A DNA stretch of 64,000 nt from JAATFS01 sp037145635 (GCA_037145635.1 JBBCXB010000004.1:124001-188000), one strand, 5' to 3'; positions 43,861 to 53,047 are shown, counted from the first letter of the stretch. Made by a program: numbers and translations. Notes: a model not told the origin generated them from the letters alone.

Positions 43861-44340
43861 TTACGGATACACCTTTGCCCCTTTGCAAAGCCGCTCCTTG
43901 AACTGCCCGCGCATGTAGGTAGGCAGCGTTACGGATGGCTGATAGTGGCCAAGCGCTTCAATTTGGATCTTTCGAGTGTTCCCGGCTGACTTATGGACAT
44001 AGTTGTCTTGGAGAACCGGAGCCTTCTTGTTGAGCGCGTGGCCTAAGATCAGCGCAATGTGCTCGATCCGCACGCCCTTGGCATCAAGCTCCGTCGCAAG
44101 CGTGTGTCGGAAGGCGTGTGATCCGATGCCTTTGCCAAAGCCTAAGCCCTTCAAGTAGGCCGCAAATTGGTTGACGAAGCCCTGGCTGTAGCGACCGTTT
44201 GGCTCACCGGTCTTGCGGCAGGTGCCGGCCGACAAGTTGGGGAAGAGGCGAGGGTGGCCGGATGCTTTGATGTCGGCAGGGAAGTTGAGAAAGTCGGCCT
44301 GGATTAGGGGGTCTTGGATCGGCAACTTCCGGAAGACACC
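43861..44340 (-). pseudogene. Tyrosine recombinase 3' fragment
   Basis: The frame ending at 43861 carries ADFLNFPADIKASGHPRLFP, the HAFRHTLATEL box and the DNYVHKSAG nucleophile motif, all closely matching the last 150 residues of the integrase at 12010-13401. Similarity stops at about 44340; the catalytic Arg and the core-binding domain are missing. It lies directly behind the terminator of the complete integrase at 44402, marking an element junction. Confidence 0.75.
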
Positions 44341-44355
44341 ATCGCCGACTGACAG

Positions 44356-44390
44356 AGAAAAAACCCCGAGCACTGTCGTGCTCGAGGTTT
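44356..44390 (-). terminator. Rho-independent terminator of integrase copy 2
   Basis: On the minus strand AAACCTCGAGCAC, loop GACA and GTGCTCGGGGTTT form a stem followed by a T-run. It lies 12 bp after the integrase stop codon. Confidence 0.8.
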
Positions 44391-44401
44391 CGAACAATCT
44401 A

Positions 44402-45733
44402 TCAGGGATAGACTTTGGCCGTTTTGGAAAGCTTGGAGGCAAATTGTCCTGTCTTGTAAAGCGGGAGCGTGACTTGTGGATCAAAGCGCAAGATCGCTGA
44501 TCGTTGTCGAGACAATACATTACCCGCGGACTGGTGGATGTAGTGCGTTTGCAGCACCGGAGCAGACTTGGCCAAAGAGTGGCCCGTAATCAAAGCGATG
44601 TCTTGCGGGGTGATGCCTTGGGCATGCAGCTCGGTCGCCAGAGTATGGCGGAAGCCATGGAAGCCAATGCCCTTGGCAAATCCTAATCCTTTCAAGTAGA
44701 GGCTAAACTGATTCAGTAGTCCTTGGCTGTATCTGCAATTGCTTTCTCCATTGTTGCGGCTTCTGCCGGCCGACAAATGAGGAAACAGGCGAGGGTGACC
44801 GAACGCCTTCATGTCACTAACAAAATCCAAAAAGCCAGCTTGGATGATGTCCGGATGAAGCGGAATGGTTCGAACGGCGCTTTTTCCTTTGAGGCTTTGA
44901 TTGGCCTCGGTCATGCGAATAGCAATGCACCAGTGCCCGTCCTGTTGCAAGACATCTTTGACGTGGAGTTGAGCCACTTCATTGATGCGCGCCCCAGTGT
45001 AGAGTCCAAGGATAGGGGCCCACCATCGGTGAGGAAGCGTCGCCCAGGCGGTGAAGGTCGATAGGTCAAAAATGGTTTTAAGATCGGCTTTGCTTAGCAG
45101 TCGTGATGAGGTGTGAGGGGCAAGAAGAGAGGGCTTAGGTAGCTTGAACGCCTCCATTGGTGATGGCTTCAACACGTCCATTTTTGCAAGTCGCTTGAAG
45201 AACGTCGTCAGCCAGCGCTGATGGAGTGACTGGGTAGCAATGGCAGGCGCCTTCACTTGAAGTGCTTTGCCGATCTGAATGATGTCATTTGCAGAAAGCG
45301 ACTCATACCGGATGTTGCTGGTCAGATCGGGTGGCGCCCAGCGAAGCACGTCAAAAAAGGTAGCAATCGATTGAGGGGTGATTTCGTCAACCGGAACATC
45401 GCCGATGGCAAGGCGCAAGATTTTGAGAGAGCGAGCAGCAGAGGCCCAGGACGTATTTTTTAAAGCGCGACGCTGCATATCGTTGACAAAATCGGCTGCT
45501 TCAACAGATAAGCGTCTGGCGGGCGCTTTAAGCGGAAGCGTATTGCTATAGCGGCTTCTACGCGCGCGTGACTTGGAGTCTCGAACCAAAGCCCATGCAC
45601 GAGCGACCAGATCAAGGAGGTTGGTTAACGCATCACGGCTGCCGATTTGCACAGACTTGATTTTGATCTGGTCGATTTCAATAATTTCGATTGAGAGGTT
45701 GTTTGCTGCTGAGTTGGAATTGCTTTGAGTCAT
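44402..45733 (-). CDS. Tyrosine recombinase (integrase), copy 2
   Basis: 443 residues from ATG 45733, preceded by AGGAAAT; the frame is open to 45832. Catalytic motifs: TGARINEVAQLH (Arg), HGFRHTLATEL (HxxR), GHSLAKSAPV (His) and THYIHQSAG (Tyr). It is related along its whole length to the integrase at 12010-13401 but clearly diverged, so it belongs to a separate element. It is followed by its own terminator. Confidence 0.9.
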   Translation of the reverse strand: MTQSNSNSAANNLSIEIIEIDQIKIKSVQIGSRDALTNLLDLVARAWALVRDSKSRARRSRYSNTLPLKAPARRLSVEAADFVNDMQRRALKNTSWASAARSLKILRLAIGDVPVDEITPQSIATFFDVLRWAPPDLTSNIRYESLSANDIIQIGKALQVKAPAIATQSLHQRWLTTFFKRLAKMDVLKPSPMEAFKLPKPSLLAPHTSSRLLSKADLKTIFDLSTFTAWATLPHRWWAPILGLYTGARINEVAQLHVKDVLQQDGHWCIAIRMTEANQSLKGKSAVRTIPLHPDIIQAGFLDFVSDMKAFGHPRLFPHLSAGRSRNNGESNCRYSQGLLNQFSLYLKGLGFAKGIGFHGFRHTLATELHAQGITPQDIALITGHSLAKSAPVLQTHYIHQSAGNVLSRQRSAILRFDPQVTLPLYKTGQFASKLSKTAKVYP

Positions 45734-46127
45734 CTTGATTTCCTGGGTTAAAGATGACCTAGCGATAACGTGATGAAATTTTCTGTCAATACAAAAAAAT
45801 GTAGATAACAGAATTTGTTGACGTCCGGGCAACGAAGAGGCTGGATTTCTAAATGGCCAAATTGGTGGCCAAAATTATCATATTGAATTGTGCCAAAAGC
45901 CTTGCCGTGCAATCATCTTGCGTGAATATGGAGCACTGACAGTAGTCTATTTTTTATAGTGTTTAAAGTTGGCGTTTTAGACGCCTAAAGGGGCCTTATG
46001 ATATTTATTTATAAGAGTGCATTTAGGCGTTCCTCTTTATTTTAACGCTGGCAATAACGCAGCTGAATAGCGAGCAGGATTATGCATGAGGTAAGAGCGC
46101 ACCTATGCGTTGCTGGGAAACGCGTGC
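45734..46127. other. Intergenic region upstream of integrase copy 2
   Basis: About 390 bp, strongly AT-rich. It holds the predicted integrase promoter and an inverted repeat ACGCCTAAA / TTTAGGCGT (about 45980-46029). TTAGGCGTTCC from its right arm recurs at about 48513. No gene is seen. The repeats could mark an element end. Confidence 0.4.
45762..45789 (-). promoter_or_regulatory. Predicted promoter of integrase copy 2
   Basis: On the minus strand TTGACA (45784-45789) is followed after 16 bp by TATCGC (45762-45767). The sequence around the -35 is the same as that before the integrase at 13401. Confidence 0.4.
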
Positions 46128-46442
46128 TCAAAGAGCTCCGCCGCTTGAACCCCAAGCGCCGTCCGCGCTTGTAAAGTCGCTGAGTTGGTTGACCTGATCT
46201 TCCATCGAGCGCGCGGCAGCGGTGGCTTCTTCCACCAATGCGGCGTTTTGCTGGATGTCCTCGTCCATCTGGGTCACGGTCTGATTGACCTGCTCGGTCC
46301 CGGCGGACTGTTCCTGCGACGCAGCCGAGATCTCGCTCATGATATCAGTCACACGCTCGGCGTTCTGGCGCACGGTGGAGGGCAGTTCTTCCATTGAGGC
46401 GGCGGTCTCCTGCTCGGTGCGGTCGCCTCTTTGCTTCGCCAT
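46128..46442 (-). pseudogene. Chemotaxis receptor fragment with internal deletion
   Basis: 104 residues made of two pieces of an MCP signalling domain: ETAASMEELPSTVRQNAE joined to RVTDIMSEISAASQEQ and what follows. In the intact paralogue at 14454-16706 about 125 residues, including the hairpin tip, lie between them. Without membrane, sensor and tip regions it cannot signal normally. Confidence 0.75.
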
Positions 46443-46639
46443 GATCTTGGGCGCAATGAGATAATTCCGCCGAGATCAACAAACTGACAATAAGTCAGTG
46501 GAATTCACCTAAATCCAACGGAGCGATGCCTAGCGCTATTGAAGGAATTGAGAGAAGCGCGGTCTCTTAGGACTGCCTAGTGGAAAATTCCTCTGCACTA
46601 TGGCTCCATAACAACGCGAAAAGCGTGGGGGCTGAAATC

Positions 46640-47038
46640 TTATTGTGGTCTGTTTACAACGGACACTTCAATGGTTGCTTGTTTGCCGCTGTTGTTGATA
46701 TAAATAGTAACATAGTCATCAGACCCGGAGGATCGTGACGACGTCCAATGTTCACCGCTATCGGTGAAAGTGATAACACTGACCAATGATCCATCAGCGG
46801 TCATGATTTTGAGCTTGAAATGAGAGTGCTGAAACGCGCACGAGTCTGAATTCTTAGCTTCGATGTATTGTGTGCCATTGGTGGGTAGGCTTCCGTTTGC
46901 GGCAACTGTGGCGTTGTTAAACAACGACAAATTAGAGCCGTCATGGTCCCCGTCATACATACAATTGACATCACTAATATACAAGCTCAAGCCAATATCC
47001 GTTTGGTTTTCAATAGACATATTCGCGCCATAACCCAT
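46640..47038 (-). CDS. Small beta-rich protein of toxin operon
   Basis: 132 residues. The sequence alternates hydrophobic and polar residues (IGLSLYISDVNCMYDGDHDG, FKLKIMTADGSLVSVITFTD, YVTIYINNSGKQATIEVSVV), which suggests a beta-sandwich, reminiscent in style of aegerolysin-like partners but not clearly homologous. It lies 35 bp after the aerolysin-like gene. It could be a receptor-binding or immunity partner. No signal peptide. Confidence 0.55.
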   Translation of the reverse strand: MGYGANMSIENQTDIGLSLYISDVNCMYDGDHDGSNLSLFNNATVAANGSLPTNGTQYIEAKNSDSCAFQHSHFKLKIMTADGSLVSVITFTDSGEHWTSSRSSGSDDYVTIYINNSGKQATIEVSVVNRPQ

Positions 47039-47073
47039 GTCGATCTCCTGAAGTTGTGGTAAATAAAGAAAAC

Positions 47074-47874
47074 CTACGGTAGATCCTCCACAACGATTTC
47101 TCCACCTGAAAAATAGTCGGCGTTGATCTCGTTGACGATAACCATCTGGTTTGATTTATCAATGGCCTCCAAGGCGCCAGCGATGTCGATGGGCCACACG
47201 TGTTTGCGTTTATAGATACTTTTATAATAGCCTACGACAATCCCCCGTAAAATTGCCTCAAAGGTGACGCGAGACTTGGCCTTGCCATCGAACGCAGTCA
47301 ACGTGGCTCTCACGGAATTTCCGGGAGGGATAGCCACGCCAACGCCCGAACTTTGTCCAATGGAAACGCTGCGGGAGCGGGACCCGCCTTCTTGGAAGTC
47401 TGTTTGGAAACTAATCGATGTGCTTCCGCGAATAAATTTGGTGCCGTAGTCCACGGATTGATCAATCCCTATCGAAATTGATTGACTCCATGTGGTCCCA
47501 ACGTCTTCTGATACATCTTTTGAAAGGCCTACGTCGAAATTGGACAAGAAACTGGAAGTGTTGGTAAAAACTTGGGAGTGAAGAATGGTTTTTTCCCTGC
47601 TCATTTCAACAATTTCGGATTTCACCGGCCGAAGAAGCACAGAAACAGGCTCCCAGCCATTGGTCTCGTACCAGTTGTCAGGAGTCGGATCGCTTAAATA
47701 AACATCGTCAGGCGCTGTGCCGAAAAAGGCCTTGATTGCGCGTTTTAAGATCGCGTCGCTGAGGCCAAAGATTGCATATTGATCTGGCGACAGCTGGGAG
47801 ACATATTCACCGGCAGCACTAATTGTGGAAGAAGCAATGTCATCACCGTAATCGGTATCGATCTTAAAGCCCAT
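47074..47874 (-). CDS. Aerolysin/ETX-MTX2-like pore-forming protein
   Basis: 266 residues. The middle section has long Ser/Thr-rich amphipathic strands (TNTSSFLSNFDVGLSKDVSE, VGTTWSQSISIGIDQSVDYG) and a VAIPPGNSVRATLTAF strand, the pattern of the aerolysin/ETX-MTX2 beta-barrel module with its insertion loop. No signal peptide. Pore formers of this class insert into target membranes after oligomerising. The N-terminal 70 residues may be the targeting part. Family assignment is from pattern only. Confidence 0.6.
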   Translation of the reverse strand: MGFKIDTDYGDDIASSTISAAGEYVSQLSPDQYAIFGLSDAILKRAIKAFFGTAPDDVYLSDPTPDNWYETNGWEPVSVLLRPVKSEIVEMSREKTILHSQVFTNTSSFLSNFDVGLSKDVSEDVGTTWSQSISIGIDQSVDYGTKFIRGSTSISFQTDFQEGGSRSRSVSIGQSSGVGVAIPPGNSVRATLTAFDGKAKSRVTFEAILRGIVVGYYKSIYKRKHVWPIDIAGALEAIDKSNQMVIVNEINADYFSGGEIVVEDLP

Positions 47875-47909
47875 TCAGTTCACCAGATTTTTAGAGGCAA
47901 ATTATTGAG

Positions 47910-48218
47910 CTACTTTTTATCGATCTTGCTTTGACGCTCGGATTTGGTAGGACCGCCTTCGCACTTGCATCGGCATGCCGGTGGGAAAGCAACAGGATAG
48001 GAACCAGGCCCGCAGGAGCTATCGAGCATCGTACAACTTCCACGGCGGTTAGGTGCTGCTCTACAACCATCAGCATCCGGAACAGGTAGGGGAGTTTTCT
48101 GAGTCGATTTTACAGTCGATGACGGTGGCGGGGCAGGCGCAGCGGCCGTTGTGGCAAATGCGGCGAAAGAAAAAAAAAGCAACACAATGCCAGGTGCAGG
48201 CTTTATGAGAGTGTTCAA
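47910..48218 (-). CDS. Small exported cysteine-rich protein
   Basis: 102 residues from TTG 48218, which has GGAGG at proper distance. MNTLIKPAPGIVLLFFSFAAFATTAAA is a signal peptide. A Pro-rich spacer follows, then a Cys-rich part (DGCRAAPNRRGSCTMLDSSC, PPACRCKCEGG) with about seven Cys, probably disulphide-bonded in the periplasm or outside. It starts the operon with the pore-forming protein 35 bp downstream. Confidence 0.6.
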   Translation of the reverse strand: MNTLIKPAPGIVLLFFSFAAFATTAAAPAPPPSSTVKSTQKTPLPVPDADGCRAAPNRRGSCTMLDSSCGPGSYPVAFPPACRCKCEGGPTKSERQSKIDKK

Positions 48219-48610
48219 GACTTCCTCCAAAAGAGCTGAGCGCCAAGGGGATGATCTTACATACCGGATTGCGCCGGATATTCCATGCTACTTGGCGTTA
48301 ACGCCTGAATTTGTGAGCACTCGCACGATTATTTGCTAATAATTGCCTTCGCTGGTCTGTGCCCTGAACGGTTCATAGCGTTGCTCGATTTATAGATCAA
48401 ATGCTCCATGCTTGTAAGGCGCGCGGTTCGCATGTGACAAGCATTAGGTGACGACCGAAGTTAAACATGAAGAAATACTAAATGTGCGAGATGATTAGAT
48501 AAATCCATCCAGTTAGGCGTTCCAATGGAGGGTCAAATTTAGCAGTCGATTCTATTGCCTTGTAAAATCCTGGCCTCAGACAGAGCTGACCTCAACTCAC
48601 TGAGTTTTTT
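48219..48610. other. Intergenic region between toxin operon and relaxase
   Basis: About 390 bp between divergent genes, AT-rich. It should hold both promoters and perhaps an origin of transfer, since a relaxase gene starts at 48611; I cannot point to a nick site. TTAGGCGTTCC at about 48513 repeats a sequence near 46022. Confidence 0.4.
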
Positions 48611-49504
48611 ATGGCCATTTTTCATGTCAGCGTCAAAACATTTAGCCGCTCCAAAAACCACTCTGCGGTCGCCGCAGCAGCTTATCGAGGCGCCATGCTG
48701 CTTCGGGACTTCAGAGCCAATCAGCAGCATGACTATCGCGGGCGCAAGGGTATGCTCCAAGTGCGCTGCTTCGTGCCCAAAGGGTCTCCTTCCTGGGCCG
48801 ATGATCCCCAGGCCCTCTGGGGAGCGGCAGAGGAAGCCGAGAAGCGCAAGGACAGCACTGTCTGCCGAAACTTTGAGGTCTCGCTCCCTCATGAGCTTGA
48901 CGATCCAGCGCGCTGGGACCTGGTGAGTGACCTTGCAACGCGCCTGGTGGACCGCTATGGCTTCGCCATCCAAGCCAGTTCTCATGAGCCGCCGGTCCAT
49001 AGTGACCCTCGCCACTTCTATGCGCACTTCTTGGCCACCACGCGTCGCTTGGGGCCTGAGGGCTTCGGCGCGAAGACCAGAGAACTTGACGGTGTGGTCA
49101 ATGGACGCACTGAGGTCGAGTGGATCCGCGCGATGATCGCCGAGCGGATCAATGCGCGCCTTGCCGAGGCTGGCTTCCGCGAGGAGGTTGAGCATCGAAG
49201 CTTGAAGGAACGCTTGGAAGCGGCGCGGTGCAACGGGATCTTTGTCCAAGGACAAGAACGCTTCGAGGAGCTTTTGTCCCGCTACGGCCAGGAAGGGCGG
49301 CTGTTGGGCGTGTCGTATGGCTACACGGCGGAGCAGGCCCATCGAGAGCGCCAAGGATCAGGCAGAGACACTTCTGCTGATGAGGCGTCGGTGGCGAAGA
49401 TGCCTATCATGCCGGCATTCGTTGGCAGACTTAGTTCTATTAGGGACGACGAAGCTCTGTCAGCAATCCAAGCAGATCGAAGCGGCCATCAAGATACGCA
49501 TTGA
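48611..49504 (+). CDS. MobA/MobL-family relaxase, probably truncated
   Basis: 297 residues. MAIFHVSVKTFSRSKNHSAVAAAAYRG is the typical MobA/MobL start, with the nucleophile region, and HFYAHFLATTRRLGPEGFG is the metal-binding His motif. It nicks oriT for mobilisation. It is shorter than the related protein at 53401 (546 residues). A plausible continuation (SKQIEAAIKIRIEGVRHVLV) follows in another frame after about 49430, so a frameshift may have cut it. Confidence 0.75.
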   Translation: MAIFHVSVKTFSRSKNHSAVAAAAYRGAMLLRDFRANQQHDYRGRKGMLQVRCFVPKGSPSWADDPQALWGAAEEAEKRKDSTVCRNFEVSLPHELDDPARWDLVSDLATRLVDRYGFAIQASSHEPPVHSDPRHFYAHFLATTRRLGPEGFGAKTRELDGVVNGRTEVEWIRAMIAERINARLAEAGFREEVEHRSLKERLEAARCNGIFVQGQERFEELLSRYGQEGRLLGVSYGYTAEQAHRERQGSGRDTSADEASVAKMPIMPAFVGRLSSIRDDEALSAIQADRSGHQDTH

Positions 49505-49729
49505 GGGCGTCCGTCATGTGCTGGTCAACGCCAAAACCTGCCGCGTGCTGCTGGCTAATCCGAGCTTCTACGTGCCCTTGGCGCAATTGGCTGTCCTGCT
49601 GGTCGAGGGGCATAGCAGGGGAGTGGACGGCAGGAGGCATGGCTACGAATCCAAGTATCTAGGTCACTTGTTTCGTAGCGCAGAAGGCTTCCCCGTCAAG
49701 CCAAGGCACCTCGGCCGATTCTTACTTGG

Positions 49730-50122
49730 TCAAAGCTTCAACTTCTCATTGACCGTTTGACTGACCAACTCATACCACTTGTTCATGTTCGTCTCGTTGC
49801 CGAACTTGATCGTCCAGACAGGATGGTCGATGTCTCGAACATTGATCGTGAGCGTGCCTTGGTGACGCGAGTTGTGCCAGTGCTTTTCCCAAGATCGCAC
49901 ATCGCTCAATCGATAGCTCTTGCTTACTCCTCCGACCCTAATCTTGATTGCCGAGTGCGCGGTCGACAAGGCAATTTGCGTGTTCTTGTAGCGATGAAAT
50001 CGCTGGAAGCCCTGGTTGAAAGCAGCATTGTCTCGCTGCGTTTCCATAGCCTTGCGCACAACAAAAACGCCAGCAGCTGCCGCACCCATAGTGAGCAAGA
50101 ACAGAAAAGTTCCAACCGTCAT
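49730..50122 (-). CDS. DUF4755-like membrane-anchored protein
   Basis: 130 residues from ATG 50122 with GGAG upstream. An N-terminal helix (TVGTFLFLLTMGAAAAGVFVV) anchors it. The soluble part SYRLSDVRSWEKHWHNSRHQ and HPVWTIKFGNETNMNKWYEL resembles DUF4755 proteins, which are of unknown function and frequent on mobile elements. It lies downstream of a small lipoprotein gene on the same strand. Confidence 0.65.
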   Translation of the reverse strand: MTVGTFLFLLTMGAAAAGVFVVRKAMETQRDNAAFNQGFQRFHRYKNTQIALSTAHSAIKIRVGGVSKSYRLSDVRSWEKHWHNSRHQGTLTINVRDIDHPVWTIKFGNETNMNKWYELVSQTVNEKLKL

Positions 50123-50166
50123 AGAAGCTCCGAAGCGAAGAGGAAGAGGCCCGAGCACCGGGAGGG

Positions 50167-50478
50167 TTACTGAACGCGACTGGTTACCTTCCAGGCGCCA
50201 CCGACCTTAGTGAAGATGTAGACCCCATCCATCTGATGACCGAAGTCGCGCCCCATGGTCTCCACTTTGGCGCTGGCATCGCAGGTATAGCCAGGTGCAC
50301 CTTCCGCCTTGGTGCACTGGTTGCTCTCGAATTCTTCAATGCGAGCTTCGTCATTGCTGTTTCCTTTGACGAACTCCAAAAAAGCGTGCTCGCGCTCGCT
50401 TTGCGAGGGTTGGCCCCCTGAGCAGGCAGTAAGGTAAAGGGTCAGGGCCGACATGACGGCAAGACGTGCTTTGGGCAT
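50167..50478 (-). CDS. Small lipoprotein
   Basis: 103 residues with GGAG before ATG 50478. MPKARLAVMSALTLYLTACSGG has a clear lipobox LTAC, so Cys19 is lipidated. The body (FLEFVKGNSNDEARIEEFES, YTCDASAKVETMGRDFGHQM, VYIFTKVGGAWKVTSRVQ) is soluble with one Cys pair. Small lipoproteins of this kind accompany mobilisation regions. It precedes the DUF4755-like gene by 44 bp. Confidence 0.7.
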   Translation of the reverse strand: MPKARLAVMSALTLYLTACSGGQPSQSEREHAFLEFVKGNSNDEARIEEFESNQCTKAEGAPGYTCDASAKVETMGRDFGHQMDGVYIFTKVGGAWKVTSRVQ

Positions 50479-50631
50479 ACGGATCTCCTAAAACAGAGGC
50501 TGCGGACCGCCGGCAACTGGCAGCCGGCGGAAGTTGAACTTGACGAAAAATGATGTTACTGAAAAAGTAACAGACAGCGCAAGAGGGAGACGCCATGCTC
50601 GTCGGTCACATTCCGTGCTTGTGGTTACGCT

Positions 50632-50955
50632 TTGGATCTGGAAGACGCTCGCCACATCTTTGCCCATCGCCTGCGGGTCTCTCGCGTAGCAGCAGGGATG
50701 ACTCAGGAAGCCTTAGGCGTGGCAGCTGGGGTAGCTGCTGAGGTGGCCAGGACTCGCATCAATCGCTACGAGAAGGGCGTCAATGAGTGCGACTTGCGCA
50801 CGGCCAAGCGTTTGGCAGAAGCCTTAGGCATGCCCCTGGCGGCGCTCTACGCCGAGACCGACGAAATGGCCGAAGCGATCAGCGCGCTGGCGGCGCTTCC
50901 GCATGAAGAGCTGCGCGCTGTCGTGGACGAACTCAAAGCTCGCTCAAAGCGATAA
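50632..50955 (+). CDS. XRE-type DNA-binding regulator
   Basis: 107 residues from TTG 50632. Helix-turn-helix over residues 10-65: LRVSRVAAGMTQEALGVAAG and RINRYEKGVNECDLRTAKRL, the Cro/CI pattern. The C-terminus is a short helical tail. It is divergent from the lipoprotein gene and may control it or the relaxase region. The start is weakly supported; no strong ribosome-binding site is seen. Confidence 0.8.
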   Translation: MDLEDARHIFAHRLRVSRVAAGMTQEALGVAAGVAAEVARTRINRYEKGVNECDLRTAKRLAEALGMPLAALYAETDEMAEAISALAALPHEELRAVVDELKARSKR

Positions 50956-51447
50956 GCGCGATACGCCGACCTGGTCTTGGCCGAGTTGTTCAGTCAGGAG
51001 GGCGCCGAAGCGCCTGAAAGAAGCGGCGAAGAGGCCGAGTGCCAAAGTGTGGGTCAGAATTATCCGACAGACCAAGGGGGCAACGCCCGATACGGAGAAT
51101 AGGACTCCATATGCAGGCTTGGATGGCCGGACGTGGGGCCATCGGGCTGCTCAACTCACGAGCGCGTGAGCGGCGCCAAGCCGGCATGTTGGTACGGTCA
51201 AAGCATATGGTAAGGAAGTGTCGAGGAGAGCGGCTGCGCCTTGAAGGTAACCTGTATCACAAGACAAGCGGCATTGCGGAGTCTGCGAGCTAGCTACTGT
51301 CTGTGGGAGAAGTAAGCAGGTTGATTGATAGGCAACCGCCAACGCGGGGCGCCGTAACGTGTATGGATAGTTACATCAAAACGTATCAGGGGGAACGACG
51401 GCCTCTCGTTTAGGGGCAGGAAGAGCTAACACAATGGAAGGTGAGTC
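50956..51447. other. Intergenic region
   Basis: About 490 bp between the XRE regulator and the amidase gene. Open frames here have no recognisable product. The promoter of the amidase gene should be at the right end. Confidence 0.4.
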
Positions 51448-53025
51448 ATGCGTGTAGTGCATAGGATGACGCCGGTAATGTGCGCAGTCGGTATCGCACT
51501 AAGCTGTCTTTTCAGTTTCAGTGCAATTGGGCAAGAAAACGCGGAATTGCCGTCACTTACTGCAAAAAATAGTCGGGCTATCGCTCAGGAGGTTGAGCCA
51601 GCACTGCAAAAATTCGTGGACGATCAAGAACGCTTGCCGACTCAGGCCAAGCAGGTGCTAGTCAAGGTAACACCCGACCCCGAGGCAGGCATCGTGTGGA
51701 TTGACCTGGATTCTGGCTACTTACCCAAAGGAATTACTGAGTTCACAGAGGGGTTCGGGGAGAAGGTTCGAGCGATCGAGAACGAAGGCTACGAGCTGAT
51801 TGAAGGTGTCGTGAAGTTCCGTTACATCCGGGTGCGCATCGGGGGTAAAAATCTCAATGAAATCTATCCTCCTGAGCACCTGAAGAAGAAGAAGGCAGTC
51901 ATTGGTGCTGCAGCTGCCGTTGAGGGACTTGTTGTCTTAAATCCAGGGCACGGAAAGTATCTCAACCACGAAAACGAGACGTGGCGCTATCAACGTCCAA
52001 CTCCGTACGCTGGAACCACTAATGTTTACGAGGATACGGTCACGCCCGGCTACGCCTCGTCGCTGGCAAGTCTGTTGGTTGAGCGGAGCGCTAGCACTGT
52101 AAAGAGTGTCAAGCACACGCGTGACATTGGCAATACGAATGTGGACCCAGCAAGTGGCTTGGCTTGGTCCGAACTAGGGGCGCGCTACTACTTGAAGCGG
52201 CTTTACCCTAACCTGGGAACGACCATTTGGAATAAGTTTCCGAATGGTTCGCCAGATCGGGAGCAGCCGAGTCGGGAAAATCTTCGTGAGTATGACGAAG
52301 ATGTTCGGTCCAGACCAGAATATGCAAATTATATTCAAGCGGAAACATTTATCTCTCTGCACACTGACGCCAGTGACAACGCTACTGCCAGGGGTGCAAC
52401 GGTCATTGCAAATGTAGATAACCTCGCTTCAAATCAGTTGGGTCAAAATATTCTTTGCTATTTGACAGAGCAGATTCGTCAATTGCCGGCCTACGCGACC
52501 TATCCCATCCGGCCAGGCGTGCGAGATGGCGCGTCTTATGGTGAGGTGAGAGTCGCGGCGATGCCAACGGCATTGATTGAAGTCGGCTTCCATAGCAATG
52601 CCGACGATTCTGTTGCTCTTCGAAACTCCGTTTTCCGGGCTGCTGCCGTGCGCGGCATCGAGAAGGGCTACCGGACCTTCAAAGCGGGCCAGACCGACTG
52701 CTCACCCTTTAAAATAGCGGCGATCCCCCCGGCCTCTGGCCCGTTTCGCGTTCGCCTTCCTGTGCCTATAACGCTGAGCGGCTATCCCCGCTTTCCGGTT
52801 ACGGTTCGCACCACAAGTGTGACTTGCCCGGAGACATGGACGTGCAATTCAAAGACTAATACGTTTAATCAGGCGGTCGACAATAAGGTGACGCCCGAAT
52901 ATTATTGCGATGCGCCAAATACGAAAGCCGGTGCGAGCTTCAAATGGAAAACTACTGTTACGGACTATGATGGCGTTGTTACCGCAGCCGTGGAACACAC
53001 GACATCGTGCGCACCAGCGGCCTAA
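51448..53025 (+). CDS. Exported N-acetylmuramoyl-L-alanine amidase (Amidase_3)
   Basis: 525 residues with GGAAGGTGAG before ATG 51448. A signal peptide (residues 1-28) precedes an N-terminal region of about 130 residues. The zinc amidase domain shows LNPGHGKY (His168), the Glu in NVYEDT, SLHTDA and the catalytic Glu in TALIEVGFHSN. A C-terminal domain of about 100 residues has four Cys. It cleaves the peptidoglycan stem peptide and may serve wall remodelling or cell lysis. It is longer than typical AmiC-like enzymes. Confidence 0.88.
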   Translation: MRVVHRMTPVMCAVGIALSCLFSFSAIGQENAELPSLTAKNSRAIAQEVEPALQKFVDDQERLPTQAKQVLVKVTPDPEAGIVWIDLDSGYLPKGITEFTEGFGEKVRAIENEGYELIEGVVKFRYIRVRIGGKNLNEIYPPEHLKKKKAVIGAAAAVEGLVVLNPGHGKYLNHENETWRYQRPTPYAGTTNVYEDTVTPGYASSLASLLVERSASTVKSVKHTRDIGNTNVDPASGLAWSELGARYYLKRLYPNLGTTIWNKFPNGSPDREQPSRENLREYDEDVRSRPEYANYIQAETFISLHTDASDNATARGATVIANVDNLASNQLGQNILCYLTEQIRQLPAYATYPIRPGVRDGASYGEVRVAAMPTALIEVGFHSNADDSVALRNSVFRAAAVRGIEKGYRTFKAGQTDCSPFKIAAIPPASGPFRVRLPVPITLSGYPRFPVTVRTTSVTCPETWTCNSKTNTFNQAVDNKVTPEYYCDAPNTKAGASFKWKTTVTDYDGVVTAAVEHTTSCAPAA

Positions 53026-53047
53026 GCGATGAGAGCATTTTCCCAGG

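Noticed and set aside
45975..46035. Integron attC-like inverted repeat (ACGCCTAAA / TTTAGGCGT)
   Set aside because: The core-site pattern GTTRRRY is not met at the right place, no integron integrase is present and only two partial copies exist.
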